Shown here: one piece after another, positions 1 through 7,788 of the stretch
Position numbering within the stretch: the stretch's first letter is position 1
Layout of the letters: each line of letters begins with the position of its first letter
NCBI RefSeq assembly: GCF_024699075.1
Contig: NZ_JAILQF010000420.1
Location: forward strand, 1-8,900
Source of the DNA: Butyrivibrio sp.
Lineage (GTDB): Bacteria > Bacillota_A > Clostridia > Lachnospirales > Lachnospiraceae
Direction of reading: 5' to 3'
Length of the DNA: 8,900 nt
Translations under genes and position numbers: made by a program
The notes under the pieces: model-generated
Told to the model about the DNA's origin: nothing
The model's input: the letters and a program-made list of their open reading frames with translations, nothing else
Databases searched by the model: none

Positions 1-150
1 GTCTTTTACCGCATCTACGATCTCTTTTTGAATATTGCCTTTTCTTATACCTGATCTAACCTGATATGTAGTATCTTCTCCAATACCCTCTTCAAAAAGC
101 TGTAAATAATCTTCTTTAATAAATTCTCCCGGCCATATATATACAGACAT
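1..150 (-). CDS. Partial gene, N-terminal 50 residues of an unknown protein
   Basis: An open minus-strand frame starts at ATG 150-148 and runs off the left edge without a stop. The start is supported by AAGGAG at 163-158, 7 bases upstream of the ATG. The visible protein begins MSVYIWPGEFIKEDYLQLF and is moderately acidic, with no signal peptide, membrane segment or recognisable motif in its first 50 residues. I do not recognise the family. It is divergent from queT. Upstream it has a possible TATAAT -10 at 200-195 and two direct TTTCGTCG repeats 21 bp apart, so it may be a regulated transcription unit of its own. The call as a real gene rests on the ribosome binding site, the uninterrupted frame and the plausible protein composition. 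Confidence 0.65.
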   Translation of the reverse strand, partial: MSVYIWPGEFIKEDYLQLFEEGIGEDTTYQVRSGIRKGNIQKEIVDAVKD

Positions 151-194
151 ATCATTTCTCCTTGTTAGTATTTGTAAACGCAATTTCTAATGCT

Positions 195-225
195 ATTATA
201 CTGACCTGTATGAAAATGATATCAA
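195..225 (-). promoter_or_regulatory. Candidate promoter of the partial minus-strand gene
   Basis: On the minus strand a perfect -10 hexamer TATAAT lies at 200-195. A TTGATA -35-like element lies at 225-220 with a 19-bp spacer, two bases longer than optimal. The long spacer fits a promoter that needs an activator, and direct repeats lie immediately upstream (230-258). This is predicted from sequence only. Confidence 0.4.
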
Positions 226-229
226 AATC

Positions 230-258
230 CGACGAAACGTCAAAAATATACGACGAAA
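230..258. repeat. Pair of CGACGAAA direct repeats, 21-bp period
   Basis: CGACGAAA occurs at 230-237 and again at 251-258, exactly 21 bp apart, so both copies lie on the same face of the helix. Read on the minus strand (TTTCGTCG), the nearer copy ends about 4 bases upstream of the candidate -35 of the minus-strand gene. This geometry is typical of tandem activator sites, for example those of LytTR-family regulators, but the bases themselves do not identify a regulator. Confidence 0.4.
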
Positions 259-271
259 TGCATTTGAAGAC

Positions 272-302
272 GTTATATTGCTAATTTAAAGTTGTTATAT
301 TG
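272..302. repeat. Pair of GTTATATTG direct repeats, 22-bp period
   Basis: GTTATATTG occurs at 272-280 and 294-302, separated by 13 bp. The pair lies between the CGACGAAA repeats and the queT -35 at 308. It could be an operator for either divergent promoter, or a chance match in AT-rich sequence. Confidence 0.3.
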
Positions 303-307
303 TAAAC

Positions 308-336
308 TTGCATTCTTTTAGTTTTCGTGCTATCAT
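308..336 (+). promoter_or_regulatory. Promoter of queT
   Basis: A -35 element TTGCAT (308-313) is followed after 17 bp by -10 TATCAT (331-336), with the extended -10 dinucleotide TG at 328-329. The predicted transcription start at about 342-344 falls immediately before the first hairpin of the riboswitch. That is the expected place and supports the call, although the -35 matches consensus only in TTG. Confidence 0.55.
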
Positions 337-344
337 GCATTCTT

Positions 345-430
345 GCCCGAATACGGGCGAAACATTGATATACGAGTGTTAAATCCTTCCCACTCGCAAC
401 CACGACATAGGGGTCGTTCACTAAAGGAGA
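345..430 (+). promoter_or_regulatory. preQ1-II-like riboswitch in the queT leader
   Basis: The leader folds into three hairpins. These are GCCCG/CGGGC with loop AATA (345-358), CGAGTG/CACTCG (373-378 with 391-396, loop 379-390) and ACGAC/GTCGT (402-406 with 413-417). The large loop of the second hairpin contains TCCTT (384-388), the exact complement of AAGGA (424-428) in the queT ribosome binding site. Pairing of these two would make an H-type pseudoknot that hides the Shine-Dalgarno, with the third hairpin embedded in the connecting segment. This order of elements is that of the preQ1-II (COG4708) class, and the GTG-TTA-rich-CCTTC-CAC loop resembles that class. The inferred effect is that bound preQ1 shuts off translation of its own transporter. 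preQ1-III is the alternative class. Confidence 0.78.
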
Positions 431-435
431 AAAAA

Positions 436-963
436 ATGAAGAATAACAAAACCCTGTTTATCGTACAGGCAGGTATTATTGCCGCTTTGTACGTAGTACT
501 AACCCTTTTTGCGCAAGGCTTCGATCTTGCAAGCGGAGCAATTCAGTGCAGATTCTCTGAAGCTCTGACAATACTTCCATTTTTTACACCGGCTGCAATT
601 CCAGGAGTAACAATAGGATGTCTGTTATCCAACATATTTATGGGCAATCCTCTTCCAGATGTAGTATTCGGAACTCTTGCAACACTTATAGGCTGCATAG
701 GAACTTATGCTCTTAGAAAGCACAGATTTCTCTGTTCTGTTCCTCCGGTTATAAGCAATGCACTTATAATTCCCTTCGTACTTAAATACGCTTATGGAAT
801 GACTGATCTTGTACCTTTCATGATGCTTACAGTAGGTGCAGGCGAAGTTATCACATGTATGATCTTTGGAGAGATCCTTTTAAATGCCCTTTACCCGGTA
901 AGACAGCTTATCTTTGCTGACGATCATTACGTACTTCCCATAAAGAAAGCGTCATCAAACTAA
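436..963 (+). CDS. queT: QueT family queuosine-precursor ECF transporter S component
   Basis: This 175-residue, strongly hydrophobic protein matches the QueT/QrtT family. These are substrate-binding S components of energy-coupling factor transporters that import queuosine precursors (preQ1 or related 7-deazaguanines) together with the shared EcfA-EcfA'-EcfT module, which is not in this window. It has about five or six membrane segments, starting near residues 7-28. It carries the family signature IQxRxSEAL at 36-44 and a GCLLSN-type segment at 61-66. Near residues 134-146 the glycine/glutamate motif GAGEVITCMIFGE is visible. The start at 436 is chosen because AAAGGAG (423-429) lies just upstream. 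An upstream in-frame ATG at 343 would translate through the riboswitch and is rejected. The preQ1-type riboswitch in front independently supports the substrate assignment. The length is normal for the family. Confidence 0.93.
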   Translation: MKNNKTLFIVQAGIIAALYVVLTLFAQGFDLASGAIQCRFSEALTILPFFTPAAIPGVTIGCLLSNIFMGNPLPDVVFGTLATLIGCIGTYALRKHRFLCSVPPVISNALIIPFVLKYAYGMTDLVPFMMLTVGAGEVITCMIFGEILLNALYPVRQLIFADDHYVLPIKKASSN

Positions 964-964
964 C

Positions 965-1081
965 CCAATTTTTTTAAATTAAAATCGACCATATAAAACA
1001 AAACCTAATTTTTAAAATTTAAATCGACCATATAAAACAAAACCTAATTTTTAAAATTTAAATCGACCATATAAAACAAAA
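965..1081. repeat. 39-bp AT-rich tandem repeat, three copies
   Basis: The unit contains ATCGACCATATAAAACAAAA followed by a C-C-T-A-A-T5-A4-T3 stretch. TCGACC occurs at 985, 1024 and 1063, giving an exact 39-bp period. The second and third copies are essentially identical, and the first differs slightly in its A/T runs. The array sits between the queT stop and the terminator hairpin and contains no open frame. It has no unique spacers, so it is not a CRISPR array. Confidence 0.9.
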
Positions 1082-1090
1082 CCAAAGGAT

Positions 1091-1150
1091 AATAAAACAG
1101 CTGCAGGCTGATTCCCTATAAGGGCATGTCAGTCTCGCAGCTGTTTTATT
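1091..1150. terminator. Bidirectional intrinsic terminator between convergent genes
   Basis: A perfect 14-bp inverted repeat AATAAAACAGCTGC (1091-1104) / GCAGCTGTTTTATT (1137-1150) encloses a further hairpin, CTGA/TCAG with CCCT/AGGG (1114-1124). Each arm carries an A/T run, so the stem ends in TTTTATTATTAA on the plus strand and TTTTATTAT on the minus strand. It therefore can stop transcription from queT and from the exporter operon, whose last stop codon ends 2 bases away. Confidence 0.88.
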
Positions 1151-1151
1151 A

Positions 1152-1823
1152 TTAATCCTCGGATAACTGGCCGTCTATGATGTGGACGATTCTTGTTGCG
1201 TTCTTGGCGACATTAAGGTCATGAGTGATCATTACGATGGTATGCCCCATCTCATTAAGGTCCTTGAAGAGCTTTAGTACATCCTGACCACTTGATCTGT
1301 CTAGCGCTCCCGTAGGCTCATCCGCAAGTAAAATAGCGGGTTCACCTACAAGTGCCCTTGCAATTGACACACGCTGCTTCTGACCACCTGAAAGCTCATT
1401 GGGCTTATGACGAAGTCTGTGATCAAGTCCAAGGAGCTTTATTGTCTCAATGCACTTATCTTCAGCCTCCTGAGTTGACATACCTCTTACTATAAGAGGC
1501 ATGATTATGTTCTGCAGAATGTTATAGGTGGGAATAAGCTGGTAGTTCTGGAATATGAATCCGATCTCTTTGTTCCTGATATCTCCAAGATCCTGCTCTT
1601 CCATTGTATGAACAGCCTGTCCGTCCAGATAATATTCTCCGGAATCAGTGATATCCATGCATCCTATAATGTTCATAAGAGTTGTTTTACCAGATCCTGA
1701 AGGTCCGAGTATAGCAACGAACTCTCCCTTTTCTACATTAAAGTTTATATTCTTTAATATCTGCACCTTGTCTTCGCCAAGGTCAAAACCCTTGCAGATA
1801 TTAACCATCTTGATCATACTCAT
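1152..1823 (-). CDS. ABC exporter ATPase, MacB/LolD type
   Basis: This 223-residue protein is the nucleotide-binding subunit of the exporter encoded by this operon. It hydrolyses ATP on the cytoplasmic side. All motifs are present and intact: Walker A GPSGSGKTT at 40-48, Q-loop Gln92 in FIFQNYQLIPTYN, ABC signature LSGGQKQR at 144-151, Walker B ILLADEP at 164-170 with the following TGALD, and the H-loop His201 in MITHD. The ATPase length and the signature are typical of the LolD/MacB-ATPase/YknY subfamily that works with FtsX-type permeases. The start at 1823 is supported by GAGGAA about 7 bases upstream, which overlaps the stop codon of the preceding gene (gap 9 bp). It is the last gene of the operon and abuts the terminator. 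Confidence 0.95.
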   Translation of the reverse strand: MSMIKMVNICKGFDLGEDKVQILKNINFNVEKGEFVAILGPSGSGKTTLMNIIGCMDITDSGEYYLDGQAVHTMEEQDLGDIRNKEIGFIFQNYQLIPTYNILQNIIMPLIVRGMSTQEAEDKCIETIKLLGLDHRLRHKPNELSGGQKQRVSIARALVGEPAILLADEPTGALDRSSGQDVLKLFKDLNEMGHTIVMITHDLNVAKNATRIVHIIDGQLSED

Positions 1824-1832
1824 GAAAGTTCC

Positions 1833-2750
1833 TCACTCTACTATCCAAATTTTGTCAATTACATCTGTTCCTTCTTCCACAGCAATAGCTATGACATCAC
1901 CCGTAGAAAGAGATGTGAATGTAGCACTGGTTCCAAGCTTGGTGATGATAACGGTTCCAACAGGTATCTGGTACTCAGCAGTTTCGCCGGTACTTACATA
2001 AGATGAACCGCTATCCTGACTTCCCATAGCCATCATTGAAGATCCATTATCCTGTCCGGAAGCTCCGCCCATCTGTGGGCCATCAGTGCTACCCACATCA
2101 GTACCTGAACCCCCATTCATTCCAGGCCCTTCGTCCATACCCTGCTGCCCAGCTTCTTTTCCTTCAGAATCCTGTTCTTCCGTACTTTCTGATGAATCTG
2201 CACCCGCAGGATCTTCAGCTTCTAAATCCGAATCAGTATTATCCGTATTATCCGCATTATCCGTATTATCCGCATTATCCGTATTATCCGTATTATCCGC
2301 ATTATCCGCATTATCCGCATTATCCGCACTATTACCTGCTTCACTTAAAATGCTGACCGAAATATTATTGCCCACAATGCTTTCAATCTCAGCATATACA
2401 ATTTCCTGTCCTTCCTGCGCTATTACCTGCGCCTCAGAATTCTGCTCAGCAAGAACCTTCTGATAATGCTCATACCCCAAATATGAAGCGGTTCCAATAG
2501 CTACAAGGACCAAAAGCGCTATAAGCAGTCTCTTTCTTCTTCGCCTCTTTCTTGCTTCCTGAAGAGCCTTGTACTCCCTTGCCTTTTCCTGGATCTTTCT
2601 ATCTTCTGCAAGTTCCTTGGCAAGCTCCGGATCATCCTCGAAGATCTTGTCAGATGCAATATCTCCAAGTGCAGAATCTTCTGTCAAAAGAGCTTTCTTC
2701 TCCTCTGAAGTTTCTTTTGCTTTTCGACTGTTATTTGTATCTTTTTCCAT
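1833..2750 (-). CDS. Single-pass membrane protein with Asp-Asn repeat, exporter-associated
   Basis: This 305-residue protein has four parts: a charged cytoplasmic N-terminus (1-74, ending in an Arg/Lys cluster at 68-74), one membrane helix (about 75-95), an extracytoplasmic low-complexity region and a beta-rich C-terminus. The low-complexity region has ten Ala/Thr-Asp-Asn triplets plus a partial one (142-173), then acidic Ser/Glu sequence and a Gly/Met-rich stretch (203-245). The beta-like segments EIVYAEIESIVGNNISVSI (116-134) and YQIPVGTVIITKLG (260-273) onward may be two parts of one domain, split by the disordered insert. I do not recognise a named family. It lies between permease and ATPase genes with gaps of 23 and 9 bp, so it probably is an accessory subunit. 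Its function is unknown. The start is supported by AAAGGGA upstream. Confidence 0.85.
   Translation of the reverse strand: MEKDTNNSRKAKETSEEKKALLTEDSALGDIASDKIFEDDPELAKELAEDRKIQEKAREYKALQEARKRRRRKRLLIALLVLVAIGTASYLGYEHYQKVLAEQNSEAQVIAQEGQEIVYAEIESIVGNNISVSILSEAGNSADNADNADNADNTDNTDNADNTDNADNTDNTDSDLEAEDPAGADSSESTEEQDSEGKEAGQQGMDEGPGMNGGSGTDVGSTDGPQMGGASGQDNGSSMMAMGSQDSGSSYVSTGETAEYQIPVGTVIITKLGTSATFTSLSTGDVIAIAVEEGTDVIDKIWIVE
2232..2327. repeat. 9-bp tandem repeat coding Ala/Thr-Asp-Asn
   Basis: Within the single-pass membrane protein gene, the unit RCGGATAAT (minus strand) repeats about ten times without interruption. GCG (Ala) and ACG (Thr) versions alternate irregularly. The Asp and Asn codons are identical in every copy, which points to recent expansion by replication slippage. 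Copy-number changes would keep the reading frame. Confidence 0.92.
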
Positions 2751-2773
2751 CTCTTATCCCTTTACTAAGTAAT

Positions 2774-4066
2774 TTATTCCTGATTGAGAGCTACAATAGG
2801 TACAAGTATAGAAGCCTTATAGGCAGGATAAAAACCAAATACCGTCCCAGTAAAAACACCAAACACAAGTGATAAGACAGCTCCAAATACAGAAAGCGAA
2901 ACCGTCATATCGAAGCTTTCAATAATAGGTGTAATGCCTACAGCACACAGAACTCCCACTATTGAACCTATAAGGGATATAGTGCTTGCTTCTAACAAAA
3001 ATTCCAAAAGAATATCCTTCTGACTGCAGCCAATAGCCTTTAAGATACCGATCTCATTGGTTCTTTCTTTGACAGATACGAACAATACGTTCATGATACC
3101 TATACCACCGACTACAAATACAATTGCTGCCATCGCATATAAGAGAAGGGTAAGTGTTCTGTTGGACTGATTTGCAGCTTCCATCTTGGTTCCTGCATCA
3201 GATAACGTAAATGTCGCATTTGGATATGACTCTGCAAGAACAGTCTCGATATTAGCCTTTATTGTATCTACCTGATTGGTATCTTCTGCAATCACGGTAA
3301 TGGTAGGACTGATCTGCGTTCCTGTAAGATACTTGATTCCCGTCTCATAAGGAACAAATATCGCACTGTCAGGGCTTATTCCGGAAGCAACTGTTCCAAC
3401 CTCAGACAGAATGCCTATTACCGTATAAGATCTGTCATCTATATAGATTGTCTCGTCATAAGCATCATAGACACTTCCAAATACCTCTTTGGCTACGTCA
3501 TAGCCAAGCACACAGTATTTGTTCTTATAAGTGTCATCATCCTCTTCGATAAAAGAACCTATGGCAAGCTCAAGGTTAGACATATCAGCATAGTTGTATT
3601 TAACACCTGCAATTGTATAGCTTGTCGATTCATCAAGTTCTCCGCCATCAACTGTAGCTGATGTTGTATAAGACATAGTTCCTGATGTAAGTCCCGGGAC
3701 AAAGGTCATGATCTCTTCCATATCATCTGCGGTAAGAGTTACAGTGTTCTTGTTCTGTGAACCTGAGCCTCCGCCACCAGGCATTCCACCGCCTCCGCCG
3801 CTTGGCATTCCGCCGCCTCCGCCGCCAAAGTTTCCAAAGCCTTCCTGCTCGCTTGAAGAACTTGTGGCATCATAGCTTATGTCTATAGCTCCGGCATTAA
3901 GGTTTTTAAATTGTTCTGCTACATCCTCTTTACCACCTGTACCTATTGCTATAACAAGCATTATCGTGGCGGCACCAACTACAATACCAAAGCTGGTGAG
4001 GATTACTTTTGATTTGTTCTGTGACAGATTGAGCCATACCAGTCTGAATATTTCAGATATTCTCAT
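2774..4066 (-). CDS. MacB/FtsX-type ABC transporter permease
   Basis: This 430-residue protein is the membrane subunit of the exporter. It has the MacB layout. A first membrane helix (about 22-44) is followed by a large extracytoplasmic MacB-PCD-like domain (about 45-300). The FtsX-like C-terminal part has three helices (about 305-330, 358-380, 390-412) and the conserved stretch SVKERTNEIGILKAIG (331-346) between the first two. Permeases of this family do not form a classical channel; they couple ATP hydrolysis to movement of the outer domain (mechanotransmission). A Gly-rich tract with two Met-Pro motifs (77-103) is inserted early in the outer domain, and this is unusual. The gene starts 19 bp after the MFP2 stop, with GAGGAA upstream of its ATG. 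The ATPase is a separate gene, as in Gram-positive YknYZ-type systems, rather than fused as in E. coli MacB. Confidence 0.94.
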   Translation of the reverse strand: MRISEIFRLVWLNLSQNKSKVILTSFGIVVGAATIMLVIAIGTGGKEDVAEQFKNLNAGAIDISYDATSSSSEQEGFGNFGGGGGGMPSGGGGGMPGGGGSGSQNKNTVTLTADDMEEIMTFVPGLTSGTMSYTTSATVDGGELDESTSYTIAGVKYNYADMSNLELAIGSFIEEDDDTYKNKYCVLGYDVAKEVFGSVYDAYDETIYIDDRSYTVIGILSEVGTVASGISPDSAIFVPYETGIKYLTGTQISPTITVIAEDTNQVDTIKANIETVLAESYPNATFTLSDAGTKMEAANQSNRTLTLLLYAMAAIVFVVGGIGIMNVLFVSVKERTNEIGILKAIGCSQKDILLEFLLEASTISLIGSIVGVLCAVGITPIIESFDMTVSLSVFGAVLSLVFGVFTGTVFGFYPAYKASILVPIVALNQE

Positions 4067-4085
4067 ATTCTTCTTCCTCTACCCT

Positions 4086-5777
4086 TTAATTTACTGTACT
4101 CTCTATGATTACTGTGTCTCCTTCAGAAAGACCTGACTTTATCTCAACGCTGCTGCCGTCTGAGAATCCGGTCTCAACTTCCACGGTACTTATATTTCCA
4201 TTTGCATCTTTGACTTTAACTGTGGATACACCATTTTCTCTTGTTATTGCTCTGTTTGAAATATAGAGAACATCTGCTGTATCTGTAGTTATGAAGGTTA
4301 CATCTGAAGTCATACCTGTATATAGTTCTGACAGATCATCGCCTTCCAGTGTTACAGTAATCTCATAAGAAGTTGTCGCTGTACTGCTGTCATAGGTAGC
4401 ATCTCCAACATCTGTTACAGTAGCCTTATATATTTCATCCGGGAATGTCTCAATATAAACATTAGCTTCTGCTCCAAGCTGTGCTGAATCGATATCATCC
4501 TCGTCCACATCAACTGTTATAGTAACCTGGTCATAGTCATTAACAACAAGGATGTTACTATCTGAATAGAGTTCATCTCCTGCTGCTATATCTATTTCTG
4601 ATATAACTCCGCTATATCCTGATACTATTACGTCATCCACGATATACTCATCAAACTCATCAAGCTTATCCTTGGCTTCTTCAAGATCATCTGCTGCCAT
4701 CTCAACTGCAAGAGCTGTCTGAGCCTTAGTTACATCTTTGATCTCATCAGCATTGTCATAATAAAGAGTATGTATATCATAAGTAGCCTGAGCTTCTATT
4801 ACACCTACTTCATATGCTTCCTGCGCCTGACCAAGAGCTATTGTAAGCTCCTGTATAAGTGTCTCCTGATCGCTTATGGATTCTGTAAGAGTTTCTATTT
4901 CTTCCTCACATGAATCATAAAGTTCCTGTGCATCCTCTCTTATATTCTCTGCATCTGTCCATGCATAAGGAGCTGTTTCAACATCAATGTTATTGACTGT
5001 ATACTCAGCATTAGTAACAAGAGCTTCAAGTTCCTTAAGCGTAGCCTGATCTTCTTCAAGATCCTCCTGATACTCTAAAAGTGTCTCATTAGCTTCATCA
5101 AGACTTTCCTGCGCATCATCAACAGCATCCTGTAGAGTTTGAACTGTTGTATCATATTCGCTCTGGGCATAGCTTCCATACATCTCGTTGATACTATATG
5201 TAGAATCCGCAGAAAGATCTGTAGATTCCTGCTCGGCAAGTGCCTGATCATAGGTATTCTGCGCAGATACAACATCTTCTTCAAGTTCTGCCCTTATACT
5301 TGTAACGCTTTCACTTGTAAGCTTTGCAATCTGATCTCCTTCTGCTATTTCCTGTCCTACTGATACATAGATTTCTTCAACTTCAAGTACTCTTGTATCA
5401 TCATCAGAATCAGAAGATGTAGTCTGGCTGTTACTATTCCCCATCATTCCGGTATTTCCTCCAAGTGAGAAGGAATCAGTACTACCTGTATACTCACTAA
5501 TATCAATGTCCAGTGTCTGAGTCGATGTTCCAACCGTTATACTTCCTGACTCAGTCACACCTACAGTAAGTGTTCCGTAGGTTACGGTTTCTTCTTTATA
5601 GACAGCCTGCTCTGCACTGTTTTCGCTATTTTTAACTCTTACTGCTACAATAGCGCCTATAAGACCTGCAGCTATAACGCTGCCTGTAATAACTACCTTC
5701 TTTTTGGAAAAAAATGTATGTTTTTCCTTCTTAAATTTCCCGGATACTTTACTACTTTTAATATCTTTTTTATTCAT
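4086..5777 (-). CDS. Membrane fusion protein (MacA/HlyD/YknX-like adaptor), MFP2
   Basis: This 563-residue adaptor is predicted to be anchored by one N-terminal helix (about 28-46, preceded by a Lys-rich cytoplasmic tail) and to sit outside the cell on the permease. The order is a first lipoyl/barrel strand region (60-95), a Ser/Asp-rich insert (96-128), and the barrel half VEEIYVSVGQEIAEGDQIAK (133-152). A long acidic coiled-coil region follows (about 160-380), then the second barrel half IVSGYSGVISEIDIAAGDEL (384-403). Beta-barrel and membrane-proximal domains run to the end, with GLSEGDTVIIES at 549-560. This is the HlyD/MacA domain plan. It is longer than E. coli MacA (about 370 residues), mostly because of the coiled coil. 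Its start lies 5 bp after the MFP1 stop, and the GGAGG ribosome site lies inside the last MFP1 codons, suggesting translational coupling. Confidence 0.92.
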   Translation of the reverse strand: MNKKDIKSSKVSGKFKKEKHTFFSKKKVVITGSVIAAGLIGAIVAVRVKNSENSAEQAVYKEETVTYGTLTVGVTESGSITVGTSTQTLDIDISEYTGSTDSFSLGGNTGMMGNSNSQTTSSDSDDDTRVLEVEEIYVSVGQEIAEGDQIAKLTSESVTSIRAELEEDVVSAQNTYDQALAEQESTDLSADSTYSINEMYGSYAQSEYDTTVQTLQDAVDDAQESLDEANETLLEYQEDLEEDQATLKELEALVTNAEYTVNNIDVETAPYAWTDAENIREDAQELYDSCEEEIETLTESISDQETLIQELTIALGQAQEAYEVGVIEAQATYDIHTLYYDNADEIKDVTKAQTALAVEMAADDLEEAKDKLDEFDEYIVDDVIVSGYSGVISEIDIAAGDELYSDSNILVVNDYDQVTITVDVDEDDIDSAQLGAEANVYIETFPDEIYKATVTDVGDATYDSSTATTSYEITVTLEGDDLSELYTGMTSDVTFITTDTADVLYISNRAITRENGVSTVKVKDANGNISTVEVETGFSDGSSVEIKSGLSEGDTVIIESTVN

Positions 5778-5782
5778 TTGAT

Positions 5783-7357
<1,575 letters not shown>

Positions 7358-7711
7358 ACAGGCTCTTTCTTTGAGAACTCCAGCAGCACATCGCCGAAAT
7401 ACTGTCTCATATAACCATCAGCATCATGCAATGTCTCTATCTCCGGAGCCTTCACCATCACGATACCTCCACGTTGCAACGCAAGCGATCGTATCTTCTT
7501 CATAAGGTCAGTACCCTCGTTCATATCCTCGAAGTGTGTAGCGTTGAAAATCGTGCGCTCTGTGACCTCAAATGCTTCTGCAAGAAATTTGCGATCTGCT
7601 TTCTGAATGTGAATGTACTTTTTCATAATCTCACTCATTTAATTGTTAAACCATTCTTTAATCTCGACCTTTTTTCGTATATTTGGCCGCGCTTCCAAAA
7701 GGAACACGCTG

Positions 7712-7742
7712 CAAAGATAATACGCTTTTGCGAATAAACAAA
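7712..7742 (-). promoter_or_regulatory. Bacteroidetes-type promoter of the truncated minus-strand gene
   Basis: On the minus strand TTTG (7742-7739) is followed after exactly 19 bp by TATCTTTG (7719-7712). This matches the Bacteroidetes primary sigma factor consensus TTTG-N19-TAnnTTTG at every defined base. Transcription would start near 7705, about 67-79 bases upstream of the two possible start codons. It is strong evidence that this half of the window is Bacteroidetes DNA. Confidence 0.8.
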
Positions 7743-7770
7743 ATAAAAAGGCGAATATTTTGTTCGCAAA
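7727..7770. promoter_or_regulatory. Putative operator with inverted repeat TTTGCGAA/TTCGCAAA
   Basis: TTTGCGAA (7727-7734) and its exact complement TTCGCAAA (7763-7770) flank the centre of the divergent intergenic region. A third half-site, GCGAA, lies at 7751-7755 and forms a shorter palindrome with TTCGC (7763-7767). The left copy lies inside the -33/-7 spacer of the minus-strand promoter, so a bound protein would block it. The right copy ends 18 bases before the ATG of the HTH regulator. That regulator is the natural candidate to bind here. Confidence 0.55.
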
Positions 7771-7788
7771 TGATAATATTATAAAAAT

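Noticed and set aside
343..435. In-frame upstream extension of queT starting at ATG 343
   Set aside because: It would translate through the riboswitch hairpins and has no ribosome binding site. The ATG at 436 has AAAGGAG and gives the normal family length.
965..1081. CRISPR array
   Set aside because: The repeats are directly adjacent with no unique spacers, only three copies, and no cas genes in view.
1648..2872. Plus-strand open frames opposite the ATPase, single-pass protein and permease genes
   Set aside because: They are antisense shadows; their repetitive Tyr-Pro-His or Leu-Ser-Ala composition simply mirrors the 9-bp repeat and codon bias of the real minus-strand genes.
7678..7685. TATATTTG as a promoter -7 element for the HTH regulator
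   Set aside because: It matches TAnnTTTG, but there is no TTTG about 19 bp upstream and it would give a leader of nearly 100 bases. Kept only as a remark in the switch finding.
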